Made by a program: the position numbers and the translations under genes
Part shown: piece by piece, positions 20,213 through 30,093 of the stretch
How the letters are laid out: each line of letters begins with the position of its first letter
How positions within the stretch are numbered: the first letter of the stretch is position 1
Source of the DNA: Sphaerotilus uruguayifluvii
GTDB lineage: Bacteria; Pseudomonadota; Gammaproteobacteria; Burkholderiales; Burkholderiaceae_C
DNA length: 64,000 nt
Direction: 5' to 3'
NCBI RefSeq assembly: GCF_013294065.1
Contig: NZ_JABSNM010000012.1
Location: 1 to 64,000 of the forward strand
Notes under the pieces: generated by a model
Seen by the model: the letters and a program-made list of their open reading frames with translations, nothing else
Database searches by the model: none
What the model was told of the DNA's origin: nothing

Positions 20213-20986
20213 ATGAGCATCACCACCATCCGCACCGCGACGCTGAACGGCGTGGCCACGATCGAGATTGCACGCCCCGAGAAGAAGAACGCGCTGACGC
20301 TGGCGATGTACGAGGCGATGGCCGAGGCGCTGCGCGCCGCGCAGGCCGAGCCGTCGGTGCGTGCGGTGCTGATCACCGGCCAGCCCGGCATCTTCACCTC
20401 CGGCAACGACCTCGAGGACTTCATGCAGCGCCCGCCGCAGGGCATGGACTCGCCGGTCTTCCGCTTCATGGAGGCGCTGCTCGACTGCGACAAGCCGGTG
20501 GTGGCGGCCGTCACCGGCGCGGCCATCGGCATCGGCATGACGATGCTGCTGCACTGCGACTTCGTCTACGTCAGCGACGAGGCGCGGCTGGCGATGCCCT
20601 TCGTCGGCCTGGGCCTGGTGCCGGAGTTCGGCGCCAGCCTGCTGGTGCCGCAGCGCCTGGGCCCGATGCGCGCGGCCGAGAAGCTGCTGCTGGGCGATCC
20701 CTTCACCGGCTCGGAGGCGGCCGAGCTCGGCCTGGCCAACGCGGTGCTGCCCGCCAGCGAGGTGGTCAACCAGGCCCGGCGCGTGGCCGAACGCTTCAAC
20801 CAGCTGCCGCCGGGCGCGGTGCGCGAGAGCAAGCGCCTGATGCGCGCGCCGCAGCGCGAGCAGCTGCGCGCGGTCATCGCCACCGAGGCCGAGCTGTTCG
20901 CCGCCCGGCTGCGCAGCCCGGAGGCGCAGGAAGCCTTCCAGGCCTTCTTCCAGAAGCGCCAGCCGGACTTCTCGCGCTTCGCCTGA
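20213..20986 (+). CDS. Enoyl-CoA hydratase/isomerase family protein
   Basis: This 257-residue crotonase-fold protein has the oxyanion-hole segments SGNDLEDF near residue 63 and TGAAIGIGMTMLLHCDFVY near 103. It lacks the usual pair of catalytic glutamates in an obvious form and has GLVPEFGASLL around 140, as in Eci/PaaG-like isomerases. It could therefore be an isomerase rather than a hydratase. A good GGAGA Shine-Dalgarno precedes the start. It belongs to the same fatty-acid locus but sits after a terminator-like hairpin. Confidence 0.88.
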   Translation: MSITTIRTATLNGVATIEIARPEKKNALTLAMYEAMAEALRAAQAEPSVRAVLITGQPGIFTSGNDLEDFMQRPPQGMDSPVFRFMEALLDCDKPVVAAVTGAAIGIGMTMLLHCDFVYVSDEARLAMPFVGLGLVPEFGASLLVPQRLGPMRAAEKLLLGDPFTGSEAAELGLANAVLPASEVVNQARRVAERFNQLPPGAVRESKRLMRAPQREQLRAVIATEAELFAARLRSPEAQEAFQAFFQKRQPDFSRFA

Positions 20987-21009
20987 GGCCGGGCCCGCGC
21001 ACGCCGTCG

Positions 21010-21882
21010 ATGCCGCCGCCGCTGCCGTTCTCGCTCGCCCGGATGCTGCTTGCGCCGCTGCTGCTGTGGCAGGGGCGGCAGGTGCGCCGCCGCACCGTGC
21101 GGCTGCCCGAGGCGGCCGGCGCGCGCCTCGGCCTGGCCGGCATCGGCCAGGGCGGCAGCGCGATGCCGCGGCTGCGCCTGCTGATCGTCGGCGATTCCTC
21201 CGGCGCCGGCGTCGGCGCGGCGACCCAGGACGAGGCGCTGGCCGGCCGGCTCGGCCAGGCGCTGGCGCGTCTGCTGCACGCGCCGGTGGCCTGGCAGCTG
21301 GTGGCGCAGAGCGGCTGGACCACGCCGCAGGCGACCGAGGCGCTGGCGACGCTGGCCGGACAGGGGCGGCTGCCGCCCGCCGACGTGCTGGTGACCGCGC
21401 TGGGCGTCAACGACGCGATCGCGATGACCTCGCCGGCGCGCTGGCTGCGCCAGCTCGACGCGCTCGAGCGGCAGGCGCGCGAGCTCGCCGGCGTGCGGCA
21501 TCTGGTGCTGACCGCGGTGCCGCCGCTCGAGCACGCGGCCGGCCTGCCGCAGCCGCTGCGCGCCATGCTCGGGCGCTCGGCGCGCCGGCTCGACGACGGG
21601 CTGCGGCAGTGGGCGGCCGGCTCGGGCGCGCGGCTGCATGTCGAGCCGCCCTTCGATCCGGCCACCGAGCGCGCCGCCGAGCTGCTCGCCGCCGATGGCT
21701 TCCACCCCGGCCCGGCGCTGTACCGCCGCTGGGCCGAGGCGCTGGCGGCGCAGATCGCCGCCGACTGGCCGGTGACACCGGCGCTGGATCAGCCCGCCGT
21801 CGCGGCCGGAGCCGGCGTGACCGGAGCCGGCGTGACCGGCGGCAGCGGCCGCGGCCGGCCGTCGCGGTCGATCGCCACATAG
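21010..21882 (+). CDS. SGNH/GDSL-family hydrolase
   Basis: The 290-residue protein has an N-terminal hydrophobic segment and the SGNH blocks: GDSS with nucleophile Ser63, GVND with Asn134, and a C-terminal DGFHP with Asp229 and His232. These identify an esterase or lipase of the SGNH superfamily; the substrate is unknown. It starts 23 bp after the enoyl-CoA hydratase. The last 30 residues include a duplicated GAGVT pentapeptide and overlap the convergent thioesterase gene by 94 bp. Confidence 0.83.
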   Translation: MPPPLPFSLARMLLAPLLLWQGRQVRRRTVRLPEAAGARLGLAGIGQGGSAMPRLRLLIVGDSSGAGVGAATQDEALAGRLGQALARLLHAPVAWQLVAQSGWTTPQATEALATLAGQGRLPPADVLVTALGVNDAIAMTSPARWLRQLDALERQARELAGVRHLVLTAVPPLEHAAGLPQPLRAMLGRSARRLDDGLRQWAAGSGARLHVEPPFDPATERAAELLAADGFHPGPALYRRWAEALAAQIAADWPVTPALDQPAVAAGAGVTGAGVTGGSGRGRPSRSIAT

Positions 21883-22295
21883 GTCACGTTCGCCTCGGTC
21901 ACCTTGACCACATGCGGATCGGCCGGGTTGCGCTCGGCATAGACCTCGACGTGCACCGTCACCGAGGTCGTGCCGACCCGGGTCACGGTGGCGTAGAAGC
22001 TCAGCAGGTCGCCGACCGAGACCGCCTGCTTGAAGACGAACTGGTTGACCGCCACCGTCGTGATGCGCCCGCGCGCGATGCGTGCCGGCAGCACCGCGCC
22101 GGCGATGTCGACCTGCGCCATGATCCAGCCGCCGAAGATGTCACCGTTGCCGTTCGCGTCCGACGGCATCGGCATCACCCGCAGCACCAGCTCGCGCCGG
22201 TGCGAGCCCGGCCGTCCGCCCAGGCCGGGCGGCTCGCCCAGGCCGGACAGGTCGAGCGGGTCAGGGCAGGAAGTCTTCGTTTCAGTCACACTCAT
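21789..22295 (-). CDS. Acyl-CoA thioesterase, hot-dog fold, YciA-like
   Basis: The 168-residue protein shows the hot-dog thioesterase core NGDIFGGWIMAQVDIAG near residue 50, followed by VAVNQFVFKQAVSVGDLL. This is typical of YciA/BACH-type enzymes that hydrolyse acyl-CoA to free acid and CoA. The start is the ATG at 22293-22295, with AGGTGA upstream; the longer frame adds 11 residues. The C-terminal tail PPVTPAPVTPAPAA is low-complexity and lies opposite the end of the SGNH hydrolase gene. Confidence 0.87.
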   Translation of the reverse strand: MSVTETKTSCPDPLDLSGLGEPPGLGGRPGSHRRELVLRVMPMPSDANGNGDIFGGWIMAQVDIAGAVLPARIARGRITTVAVNQFVFKQAVSVGDLLSFYATVTRVGTTSVTVHVEVYAERNPADPHVVKVTEANVTYVAIDRDGRPRPLPPVTPAPVTPAPAATAG

Positions 22296-22342
22296 CGGTT
22301 TCACCTCGCCGCTATTGTCCCTCGCCACCGAGCCCCCTCACG

Positions 22343-24178
22343 ATGCGCCGCGCCACCCTGGATCCCGCCCCGAACGAACCGAACGCGCCGCCCCGCAGCG
22401 ACTGGGCCACGCTGCGCCGGCTGGTGCCCTATCTCTGGGACTACCGGCTGCGCATGGCGCTGGCGCTGGTCTTCCTGGTCGCGGCCAAGGCGGCCAACGT
22501 CGGCGTGCCGGTGCTGCTCAAGACGCTGGTCGACCAGCTCTCGATCCCGGCGGGCGATCCGCGCGCGCTGGTGGTGGTGCCGCTGGGCCTGCTGCTGGGC
22601 TACGCGGGCCTGCGCTTCTCGACCACCGTCTTCACCGAGCTGCGCGAGCTGGTCTTCGCCAAGGCGACGCACGGCGCGGCGCGGCGCATCGCGCTGGAGG
22701 CCTTCGAGCACCTGCACGCGCTGAGCCTGCGCTTCCACCTCGAGCGCCAGACCGGCGGCATGAGCCGCGACATCGAGCGCGGCACCCGCGCGCTGCAGTC
22801 GCTGGTGAGCTACTCGCTCTACACCATCGTGCCGACGCTGGTCGAGCTCGGGCTGGTGCTGACGCTGCTGGGCACGCGCTTCGACCTGGGCTTCGTCTGG
22901 ATCACGCTGGCGGCGCTGCTGCTGTACGGCGCCTTCACCATCGGCGTGACCGAGTGGCGCACCCGCTTCCGCCGCGAGATGAACGAGCTGGACTCGAAGG
23001 CCAACGCGCGCGCGGTCGACGCGCTGCTGAACTACGAGACGGTCAAGTACTTCAACAACGAGGCCTTCGAGGCGCGCCGCTACGACGAGGGCCTGGACGC
23101 CTACCGCCGCGCGCAGATCAAGTCGCAGGGCACGCTGTCGCTGCTCAACGCCGGCCAGCAGCTCGTCATCGCCGCCAGCCTGGTGGCGATGCTGTGGCGC
23201 GCCACCGATGGCGTGGTGGCCAAGGCGCTGACGCTGGGCGACCTGGTGATGGTCAACGCGCTGCTGATCCAGCTCTACATCCCGCTGAACTTCCTGGGCG
23301 TGCTCTACCGCGAGATCAAGCAGAGCCTGACCGACCTGGACCGCATGTTCCGCCTGCTCGAGCGCGAGCGCGAGGTCGCCGACCGGCCGGGAGCACCGGC
23401 GCTGAAGATCGCGCAGGGCACGGTGCGCTTCGAGCACGTCGGCTTCGCCTACCACCCGGAACGGCCCATCCTGCATGACGTCTGCCTGGAGATTCCCGGC
23501 GGGCAGACGGTGGCGGTCGTGGGCCCCTCGGGCTCGGGCAAGAGCACGCTGGCGCGCCTGCTCTACCGCTTCTACGACGTGCCGCAGGGCCGCATCACCA
23601 TCGACGGCCAGGACATCCGCGAGGTCACGCAGGACAGCCTGCGCCGCGCCATCGGCATCGTGCCGCAGGACACGGTGCTGTTCAACGACACCATCGGCTA
23701 CAACATCGCCTACGGCCGCCCCGGCGCCAGCCCGGCCGAGGTCGAGGCCGCCGCCCGCGCCGCGCACATCCACGACTTCATCGCCGCGCAGCCCCGGGGC
23801 TACGAGACGGCGGTGGGCGAGCGCGGCCTGAAGCTCTCCGGCGGCGAGAAGCAGCGCGTGGCGATCGCGCGCACGCTGCTGAAGAACCCGCCGATCCTGA
23901 TCTTCGACGAGGCGACCTCGGCGCTGGACTCGGCCAACGAGCGCGCGATCCAGACCGAGCTGGCCAGCGCCGCGCGCGGCAAGACCGCGCTGGTGATCGC
24001 GCACCGCCTGAGCACCGTGGTCGACGCGCACCGCATCGTCGTGCTGCAGCACGGCCGCATCGCCGAGCAGGGCACGCACGCCGAGCTGCTGGAGAAGAAC
24101 GGCGTCTACGCGCGGATGTGGCGCCTGCAGCAGCAGGGCCGGGCCGGCGAGGCCGGCGAAGTCGGTGCGAACGGCTAG
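22343..24178 (+). CDS. ABC exporter, Atm1/HMT1 type (membrane and ATPase domains fused)
   Basis: This 611-residue half-transporter has six membrane helices (about residues 30-320) and a C-terminal ATPase. Walker A GPSGSGKST is near 394, the signature LSGGEKQR near 499, Walker B ILIFDEATSALD near 518 and the switch histidine in IAHRLST. The membrane domain with NYETVKYFNNE is diagnostic of the Atm1/ABCB7/HMT1 group, which exports glutathione-linked sulfur or metal-thiol species. Its gene is convergent with the next one and overlaps it by 4 bp. Confidence 0.92.
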   Translation: MRRATLDPAPNEPNAPPRSDWATLRRLVPYLWDYRLRMALALVFLVAAKAANVGVPVLLKTLVDQLSIPAGDPRALVVVPLGLLLGYAGLRFSTTVFTELRELVFAKATHGAARRIALEAFEHLHALSLRFHLERQTGGMSRDIERGTRALQSLVSYSLYTIVPTLVELGLVLTLLGTRFDLGFVWITLAALLLYGAFTIGVTEWRTRFRREMNELDSKANARAVDALLNYETVKYFNNEAFEARRYDEGLDAYRRAQIKSQGTLSLLNAGQQLVIAASLVAMLWRATDGVVAKALTLGDLVMVNALLIQLYIPLNFLGVLYREIKQSLTDLDRMFRLLEREREVADRPGAPALKIAQGTVRFEHVGFAYHPERPILHDVCLEIPGGQTVAVVGPSGSGKSTLARLLYRFYDVPQGRITIDGQDIREVTQDSLRRAIGIVPQDTVLFNDTIGYNIAYGRPGASPAEVEAAARAAHIHDFIAAQPRGYETAVGERGLKLSGGEKQRVAIARTLLKNPPILIFDEATSALDSANERAIQTELASAARGKTALVIAHRLSTVVDAHRIVVLQHGRIAEQGTHAELLEKNGVYARMWRLQQQGRAGEAGEVGANG

Positions 24179-24579
24179 GCGGCGCGCCGGCCGGTGTAGC
24201 GCGGGATCTGCATGCCCAGGCGCCACTCGGCGAGGCTGATCCGTCCCGGCTCGGTGCTGACCGCACGGAAGCCGGCACGGATGAGCCGCTTCAGGTGGAG
24301 CCTGTTGGCCGTCGGGGCCAGCAGGACCTGTCCGAGCACCGGCAGCACGACGCAGACCAGCGCCAGCGCCCAGTCGCCCCGCCCCGCCAGGGCCAGCGGC
24401 CCGAGCAGCAGCACGCGGCGCGAATAGCCGAGCGGCACGAACCGTTCCTGCCCGCTGACCGGATGGCGCAGCAGCAGGCCGAATGGCGGCACCTGCGCCG
24501 CATCGTCCGGCAGGCGCGACAGGCCGGCGTCCTCGCCGGCGGCCGCGCGGGCCTTCGTGAAAGCAACCATCTTCATCAT
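24175..24579 (-). CDS. Small membrane protein, DUF2628-like (uncertain)
   Basis: I do not recognise this protein with confidence. It is about 134 residues long, with one or two hydrophobic segments (RRVLLLGPLALAGRGDWA, then ALVCVVLPVLGQVLL) preceded by HPVSGQERFVPLGYS. The pattern of a short soluble head followed by a GPLALAGRGDW-like membrane entry recalls DUF2628 proteins. The start could be any of three close ATGs (24570, 24576, 24579), and GGGG upstream suits 24570 best. It is divergent from the LysR gene. Confidence 0.55.
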   Translation of the reverse strand: MMKMVAFTKARAAAGEDAGLSRLPDDAAQVPPFGLLLRHPVSGQERFVPLGYSRRVLLLGPLALAGRGDWALALVCVVLPVLGQVLLAPTANRLHLKRLIRAGFRAVSTEPGRISLAEWRLGMQIPRYTGRRAA

Positions 24580-24865
24580 CCCCAAGGCTTGAGAGAGCGC
24601 ATCGCGTCGGTCCGCGCACCCCATCCCCTGGACAGGCGGCGCATGGCGTTTTTTTCGATTACGGCAGACAGGCCAGCATGGTAACCGGCTGATTTTTCAG
24701 AATGCCGTCAGCTCACCCCCCGATACGGATGGGGAACTGACTTCATTTCAGGAACGATCCAACCCAAATCACGCGCGGAAGTCTTTTCCCGCAAACGATG
24801 CACATCGACGGTGCAAGGGCTGTCCGCAGGCTGCGGGCCCGGGGTCGCCCCGCTACACTGCAGCG

Positions 24866-25819
24866 GTGGAGACCAAATGGCTTGAAGACTTCGTCAGCCT
24901 GGCCGAGACGCGCAGCTTCTCGCGCTCGGCCCAGCTGCGGCATGTGACGCAGCCGGCGTTCTCGCGCCGGATCCAGGCGCTGGAGGCCTGGGCCGGCATC
25001 GACCTGGTCGATCGCTCGTCCTACCCGACGCGGCTCACCTCGGCCGGCCAGACGCTGCTGCCGCAGGCGCTGGAGATCCTGGGCAGCCTGCAGGCCGCGC
25101 GCAACCTGATGCGCGGCCACCAGACCTCCAGCCAGGACATGATCGAGTTCGCGGTGCCGCACTCGCTGGCCTTCACCTTCTTCCCGCACTGGGTGATGGA
25201 ACTGCGCCAGCGCTTCGGCGCGTTCAAGAGCCGGCTGGTCGGCATGAACGTGCATGACGCGGTGATGCAGCTCACCGAGGGCTCCTGCGACCTGCTGCTG
25301 GCCTATCACCATGCCTCGCAGCCGCTGCAGCTCAACCCGCAGCGCTACGAGCACCTGAGCCTGGGCACCGAGACGCTGGCGCCCTACGCGCGTGCCGGCA
25401 GCGACGGCGAGCCGCTGTTCCGGCTGCCCGGCCGCCAGAACGACCGCGTGCCCTATCTCGGCTACGCCTCCGGCGCCTACCTGGGCCGCATGGTCGACCT
25501 GCTGCTGAAGCAGTCCAGCGACGCGCTCTATCTCGATCCGATCTACGAGACCGACATGGCCGAGGGACTGAAGGCGATGGCGCTCGAGGGCCACGGCCTG
25601 GCCTTCCTGCCGGCCAGCTCGGTGCGCAAGGAGGTCAGCGCGCGCCGGCTGGTGCCGGCCGGACCGCGCCAGGCCCAGCAGGCCTTCGAGGTGACGATCG
25701 AGGTGCGGCTGTACCGCGAGCGCCCGGAGGTGTCGCGCCACAACAAGCCCGCCGCGCAGGCGCTGTGGGATTTCCTGAAGCTGGACCTGCAGCGCCGGCT
25801 GCAGGCGCCGGGCGGCTGA
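24866..25819 (+). CDS. LysR family regulator, HypT (YjiE)-like
   Basis: The 317-residue protein has a winged helix-turn-helix at residues 3-62 starting [23 protein letters not shown] periplasmic-binding-protein-like effector domain covers 90-300. The ETKWL..F opening and [14 protein letters not shown] recall E. coli HypT, which senses hypochlorite by methionine oxidation. That assignment is a suggestion. The GTG start at 24866 lies 6 nt after a -10-like TACACT with no Shine-Dalgarno. Its target genes are not obvious from the neighbourhood. Confidence 0.88.
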   Translation: METKWLEDFVSLAETRSFSRSAQLRHVTQPAFSRRIQALEAWAGIDLVDRSSYPTRLTSAGQTLLPQALEILGSLQAARNLMRGHQTSSQDMIEFAVPHSLAFTFFPHWVMELRQRFGAFKSRLVGMNVHDAVMQLTEGSCDLLLAYHHASQPLQLNPQRYEHLSLGTETLAPYARAGSDGEPLFRLPGRQNDRVPYLGYASGAYLGRMVDLLLKQSSDALYLDPIYETDMAEGLKAMALEGHGLAFLPASSVRKEVSARRLVPAGPRQAQQAFEVTIEVRLYRERPEVSRHNKPAAQALWDFLKLDLQRRLQAPGG

Positions 25820-25883
25820 TCCGGCCTTCGTCCACGACCCCGGTCGGGCGCCGGCGGCCCATCCTGGGCGAAAATCCCGGGTG

Positions 25884-26945
25884 ATGAACACGACCGCCCT
25901 CCCCCCGACCGCCGCCGCGTCGCTGACGCTGACCCGCCCCGACGACTGGCATCTGCATGTGCGCGACGGCGCCGCGATGGCCGCGGTCGTGCCACACACC
26001 GCGCGCCAGTTCGGCCGCGCGATCATCATGCCCAACCTGAAGCCGCCGGTGACCACCGCCGCGCAGGCCGTGGCCTACCGCGACCGCATCCGCGCCTGCG
26101 TGCCCGCCGGCGTCGACTTCGAGCCGCTGATGACGCTCTACCTGACCGACAACACGCCGCCCGACGAGATCCGCCGGGCCCGCGAGGCCGGCGTCGTCGC
26201 GCTCAAGCTCTACCCGGCCGGCGCCACCACCAACAGCGACGCGGGCGTCACCGACATCCGCAAGACCCACGCGACGCTGGAGATGATGCAGCGCGAGGGC
26301 CTGCTGCTGCTGGTGCACGGCGAGGTGACCGACCCGTCCGTCGACGTCTTCGACCGCGAGGCGCGCTTCATCGAGCAGGTGATGGAGCCGCTGCGCGACG
26401 CCTTCCCCGAGCTGAAGATCGTCTTCGAGCACATCACCACCCGCGAGGCGGCGCAGTACGTCGCCGAGGCCGGCCCGAACATGGCCGCCACGATCACGGC
26501 TCACCACCTGCTCTACAACCGCAACGCCATCTTCACCGGCGGCCTGCGCCCGCACTGGTACTGCCTGCCGGTGCTCAAGCGCGAGGAACACCGCCGCGCG
26601 CTGGTGGCCTCGGCCACCTCGGGCAGCCCGAAGTTCTTCCTGGGCACCGACAGCGCGCCGCACGCCGCGCACCTGAAGGAGCACGCCGCCGCCTGCGCCG
26701 GCTGCTACACCGCGCTGTCGGCCATCGAGCTCTACGCCGAGGCCTTCGAGCGGGCCGGCGCGCTCGACCGCCTGGAGGGCTTCGCCAGCCTGCACGGCCC
26801 GGCCTTCTACGGCCTGCCGGTCAACGCCGGCACGATCACGCTCAGGCGCGAGCCCTGGCAGCTGCCCGAGACCGTGCCCTACGGCGACGCCGAGCTCAAG
26901 CCGCTGTGCGGCGGCGAGACGGTGAACTGGCGTCTGGCCGACTGA
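25884..26945 (+). CDS. pyrC: Dihydroorotase
   Basis: The 353-residue type II dihydroorotase catalyses ring closure of carbamoyl-aspartate in pyrimidine synthesis. The metal motif [10 protein letters not shown] supplies His23 and His25. A carboxylated lysine lies in ALKLYPAG near 110, and the metal aspartate is in LGTDSAPHA near 252. The ATG at 25884 is preceded by an in-frame GTG, and either could be used. It lies 64 bp after the LysR gene. Confidence 0.95.
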   Translation: MNTTALPPTAAASLTLTRPDDWHLHVRDGAAMAAVVPHTARQFGRAIIMPNLKPPVTTAAQAVAYRDRIRACVPAGVDFEPLMTLYLTDNTPPDEIRRAREAGVVALKLYPAGATTNSDAGVTDIRKTHATLEMMQREGLLLLVHGEVTDPSVDVFDREARFIEQVMEPLRDAFPELKIVFEHITTREAAQYVAEAGPNMAATITAHHLLYNRNAIFTGGLRPHWYCLPVLKREEHRRALVASATSGSPKFFLGTDSAPHAAHLKEHAAACAGCYTALSAIELYAEAFERAGALDRLEGFASLHGPAFYGLPVNAGTITLRREPWQLPETVPYGDAELKPLCGGETVNWRLAD

Positions 26946-27032
26946 TACAGCCGAGGCTGTGGGGCGCCGGGCTCTTGAGAAGACGGGAACCCGGCCGCAG
27001 ATGGTGTTTCAAAGCGTGAGGAGTCCCGACGA

Positions 27033-27920
27033 ATGAAACGCATCTTCCTGTTCCTCGCCACCAACCTGGCCGTGGTGCTGGTGCTGGGCATCGCCTCGAG
27101 CGTGCTGGGCATCAACCGCTACCTCGACGCGCAGGGCCTGCACGTCGGCGTGCTGCTGGTGTTCTCGCTGTTCATGGGCTTCACCGGCGCGATCGTCTCG
27201 CTGCTGATGAGCAAGCCGATGGCGAAGTGGAGCACCGGCGCGCAGGTCATCAACGACTCGAGCGATCCGATGCACCGCTGGATCGTCGGCACGGTGGCGC
27301 GCTTCGCACAGAAGGCCGGCATCGGCATGCCCGAGGTCGCGCTCTACGAGGGCGAGCCCAACGCCTTCGCCACCGGCGCCTTCCGCGACTCGGCGCTGGT
27401 GGCGGTCTCCACCGGGCTGCTGCAGAGCATGACCCGCGAGGAGGTCGAGGCGGTCATCGGCCACGAGGTCGCGCACGTCGCCAACGGCGACATGGTGACG
27501 ATGACGCTGATCCAGGGCGTGGTCAACACCTTCGTCGTCTTCATCTCGCGCGTGGTCGGCTATGTCGTCGACCGCGTGATCCTGAAGAACGACGAGCGCG
27601 ATGGCCCGGGGCTGGGCTACATGGCCACCACGATCGTGATGGACCTGGTGCTGGGCGTGCTGGCCTCGATGATCGTCGCCTGGTTCTCGCGCCAGCGCGA
27701 GTTCCGGGCCGATGCCGGCGCCGCCGGCCTGATGGGCGATCGCCGCCCGATGATGCATGCGCTGGCCCGCCTGGGCGGGATCGATCCGGGCGAGATGCCC
27801 CGGAGCCTGGCGGCGATGGGCATTGCCGGCCGGCCCAGCGGCCTCATGGCGCTGTTCTCCAGCCACCCGCCGATCGAGGAGCGCATCGCCGCGCTGCAGC
27901 AGATGCGCCCGGAGCGCTGA
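27033..27920 (+). CDS. htpX: Membrane protease HtpX
   Basis: The 295-residue M48B metalloprotease has two N-terminal membrane segments (residues 4-25 and 33-55). Zinc ligands HEVAH are at 144-148, two more membrane segments follow near 155 and 195, and the third ligand is in the EFRAD motif near 222. HtpX works with FtsH in quality control of inner-membrane proteins. The start is set by TGAGGAGT 8 nt upstream. Its gene ends 8 bp from the convergent clsB. Confidence 0.95.
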   Translation: MKRIFLFLATNLAVVLVLGIASSVLGINRYLDAQGLHVGVLLVFSLFMGFTGAIVSLLMSKPMAKWSTGAQVINDSSDPMHRWIVGTVARFAQKAGIGMPEVALYEGEPNAFATGAFRDSALVAVSTGLLQSMTREEVEAVIGHEVAHVANGDMVTMTLIQGVVNTFVVFISRVVGYVVDRVILKNDERDGPGLGYMATTIVMDLVLGVLASMIVAWFSRQREFRADAGAAGLMGDRRPMMHALARLGGIDPGEMPRSLAAMGIAGRPSGLMALFSSHPPIEERIAALQQMRPER

Positions 27921-27928
27921 AGGCGGCC

Positions 27929-29278
27929 TCAGTAGCGGCCGGTCACCCCGGCCACGCGCAGGTAGACATGCGCGATCCAGGCCACCAGCGCACGCTGGCC
28001 CAGCACCAGCCAGCGCGAGGAGCGCAGGCGCTGCGGCGTGACCGGCTCGGACACCGAGATCGCCCGGTCGATCTCGCGCGCGAGCTCGGCGCCGAAGGCC
28101 TCGTCGCGCACGATCAGGTTGGCCTCGAGATTGAGCAGCAGCGAGATCGGATCGATGTTGGACGAGCCCACCGTGGCCCAGTGCTCGTCGACCAGCATCA
28201 CCTTGGCATGCAGGAAGGCCGGCGTGTACTCGTGGATCTCGACGCCACAGGCCATCAGCTCGTCGTAGAGCACCCGCGCGGCCATCGCGGCGATGCGGTA
28301 GTCCGGCTTGCCCTGCATCAGCAGCCGCACCTGCACGCCGCGGCGCGCGGCGCGGCACAGCGCGCGGCGGAAGTCCTGCCCCGGGTAGAAGTACGGCGAG
28401 ATCAGCCAGATGCGCTCGCGCGCCTGGCGGATCGCGTCGATGTAGGCGCGCTCGATGGTGCGGCGCTGGCGGATGTTGTCGCGCACGACGAAGGCGGCCT
28501 GCACCGGCGCGAGCACCTGCTCGAGCAGCGGCGGCAGGCGCTGGCTGCGCCGCGTCAGCCGCATCTGGCGGACCAGCGCGCGCACCCGGCGCACCGGATG
28601 CTCGGTCAGCAGCAGCGAGCGCAGCTCCTGCTGCCAGTCGCGCCCGAACCAGGAGCGCGACCACATCGCCCGCGTGGCCTGCTCCATCGCCGCGACCACC
28701 GGGCCGCGCACCTGCACCGCGAAGTCCAGCCGCGGCAGCTCGGTGCGGCCGTGGTGCAGGTCGATGCGGTCGTCGATCAGGTTGATGCCGCCGACGAAGC
28801 CGGTCTCGCCGTCGACCACGCACAGCTTCATGTGCAGCCGGCGCAGCTGCCCGGGCTGCAGCCAGTGCGTCCAGCGCGACAGCGGCCGGAACACCGTGAC
28901 CGCGATGCCGGCCGCGCGCAGCCGCGGCTCGACCGCGGCCAGGCTGTCGTGCGAGCCGAAGCCGTCGATGACCACCCGCACCCGCGCGCCGCGCCGCGCC
29001 GCCAGCGCCAGCGCCCGCTCGACCGCGCGCGTGGTCTCGTCGTCATGAAAGATGTAGGTGGCCAGCCAGACCTCGTGGCGCGCGCGGGCGATCGCGCGGA
29101 TCATCGCCGGAAAGAGCTGGTCGCCGCCGCGCAGCAGCTCGACCTGGTTGCCGCCGCGGAACAGCGGCCGCGGCACCAGGTACCAGGACAGCGTCCCGGC
29201 CGCGCCGGCCTCGAGCGCGCCCTCGGCCGGCGAGCGCGTCGCCGGATCGTCCTCGAGCCCCGACACGCGCCCGCTCAT
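27929..29278 (-). CDS. clsB: Cardiolipin synthase B-like phospholipase-D family protein
   Basis: The 449-residue protein has two HKD catalytic motifs, HMKLCVVD near residue 150 and HAKVMLVD near 355, each followed by the usual G-G/S and N-x-D/E segments. It has no N-terminal membrane helices, as in ClsB rather than ClsA. It should join phospholipids to make cardiolipin or phosphatidylglycerol at the inner membrane. The start codon lies 2 bp after the stop of the endonuclease-like gene, with which it forms an operon. Confidence 0.88.
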   Translation of the reverse strand: MSGRVSGLEDDPATRSPAEGALEAGAAGTLSWYLVPRPLFRGGNQVELLRGGDQLFPAMIRAIARARHEVWLATYIFHDDETTRAVERALALAARRGARVRVVIDGFGSHDSLAAVEPRLRAAGIAVTVFRPLSRWTHWLQPGQLRRLHMKLCVVDGETGFVGGINLIDDRIDLHHGRTELPRLDFAVQVRGPVVAAMEQATRAMWSRSWFGRDWQQELRSLLLTEHPVRRVRALVRQMRLTRRSQRLPPLLEQVLAPVQAAFVVRDNIRQRRTIERAYIDAIRQARERIWLISPYFYPGQDFRRALCRAARRGVQVRLLMQGKPDYRIAAMAARVLYDELMACGVEIHEYTPAFLHAKVMLVDEHWATVGSSNIDPISLLLNLEANLIVRDEAFGAELAREIDRAISVSEPVTPQRLRSSRWLVLGQRALVAWIAHVYLRVAGVTGRY

Positions 29279-29280
29279 CG

Positions 29281-30093
29281 TCAGGCCAGCTCCAGCTCCA
29301 CCAGCAGCGGCAGGTGGTCGGACATGCGCACCCAGGCCGGACCGCGCGGCACCGTGATCGCGTGGCAGTGCAGCCCGCGGGTGTAGACGCGGTCGAGCGA
29401 GAACAGCGGCATGCGCGACGGGAAGGTGCGCGGCGCGCGCGGCGCCCCCTCGGGCCGGCAGGCGCGCACCAGCCCCGCGTGCGCGAACGCCGGATCGAGC
29501 CGCTCGCCCCAGTCGTTGAAGTCGCCGGCGACGACCACCGGCGCCTGCGGCGGCACCGCCTCGCGCAGGTAGGCGCCCAGGCGCTGCGCCTGGCGCAGCC
29601 GGCTCGCATGGATCAGGCCGAAATGCGCGACGATCGCATGCACCTCGACGCCGCGCCACTGCACCCGCACATGCAGCAGGCCGCGCTGCTCGAAGCGGTG
29701 GTCGGACACGTCGTGGTGGCCGATGTCGCCGATCGGCCAGCGCGACAGCAGCGCGTTGCCGTGCTCGCCGTCGCGGGTGACCGCGTTGGTGCGGTAGGCG
29801 GCCTCGTAGCCCTCCGGCGCCAGGAACTCGGCCTGCCCCTGCTCCGGCCAGCCGAACCAGGTGTGGTCGAAGCGGCGCGCGTCGCCGTGGTGGAACAGCC
29901 GCACCTCCTGCAGGAAGACGAGGTCGGCATCGAAGGCCTCGATGCCCAGGCCGAGGTTGTGGATCTCCAGCCGCTTGCGCGGCCCCAGACCGCGCACGCC
30001 CTTGTGGATGTTGTAGGTCGCCACGCGCAGGCGCGCACCTTCGGCGGCAGGCCGGGTCGCCTCGAGCGTCGGGGTCGGGCGCGGCAGGGTCAT
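29281..30093 (-). CDS. Endonuclease/exonuclease/phosphatase family protein
   Basis: The 270-residue protein has the EEP fold motifs: VATYNIHKGV near residue 28, a QEVR glutamate near 64, the GDFNDW motif near 188 and the C-terminal SDHLPL. These coordinate a divalent metal for phosphodiester or phosphomonoester cleavage. In Betaproteobacteria this gene commonly sits between nudB and clsB, as here. It may act on a lipid or nucleic acid; the substrate is unknown. It overlaps nudB by ATGA. Confidence 0.86.
   Translation of the reverse strand: MTLPRPTPTLEATRPAAEGARLRVATYNIHKGVRGLGPRKRLEIHNLGLGIEAFDADLVFLQEVRLFHHGDARRFDHTWFGWPEQGQAEFLAPEGYEAAYRTNAVTRDGEHGNALLSRWPIGDIGHHDVSDHRFEQRGLLHVRVQWRGVEVHAIVAHFGLIHASRLRQAQRLGAYLREAVPPQAPVVVAGDFNDWGERLDPAFAHAGLVRACRPEGAPRAPRTFPSRMPLFSLDRVYTRGLHCHAITVPRGPAWVRMSDHLPLLVELELA

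Noticed and set aside
26946..27032. Sigma-32 promoter for htpX
   Set aside because: CTTGAG occurs but no CCCCAT-type -10 lies at 11-16 nt.
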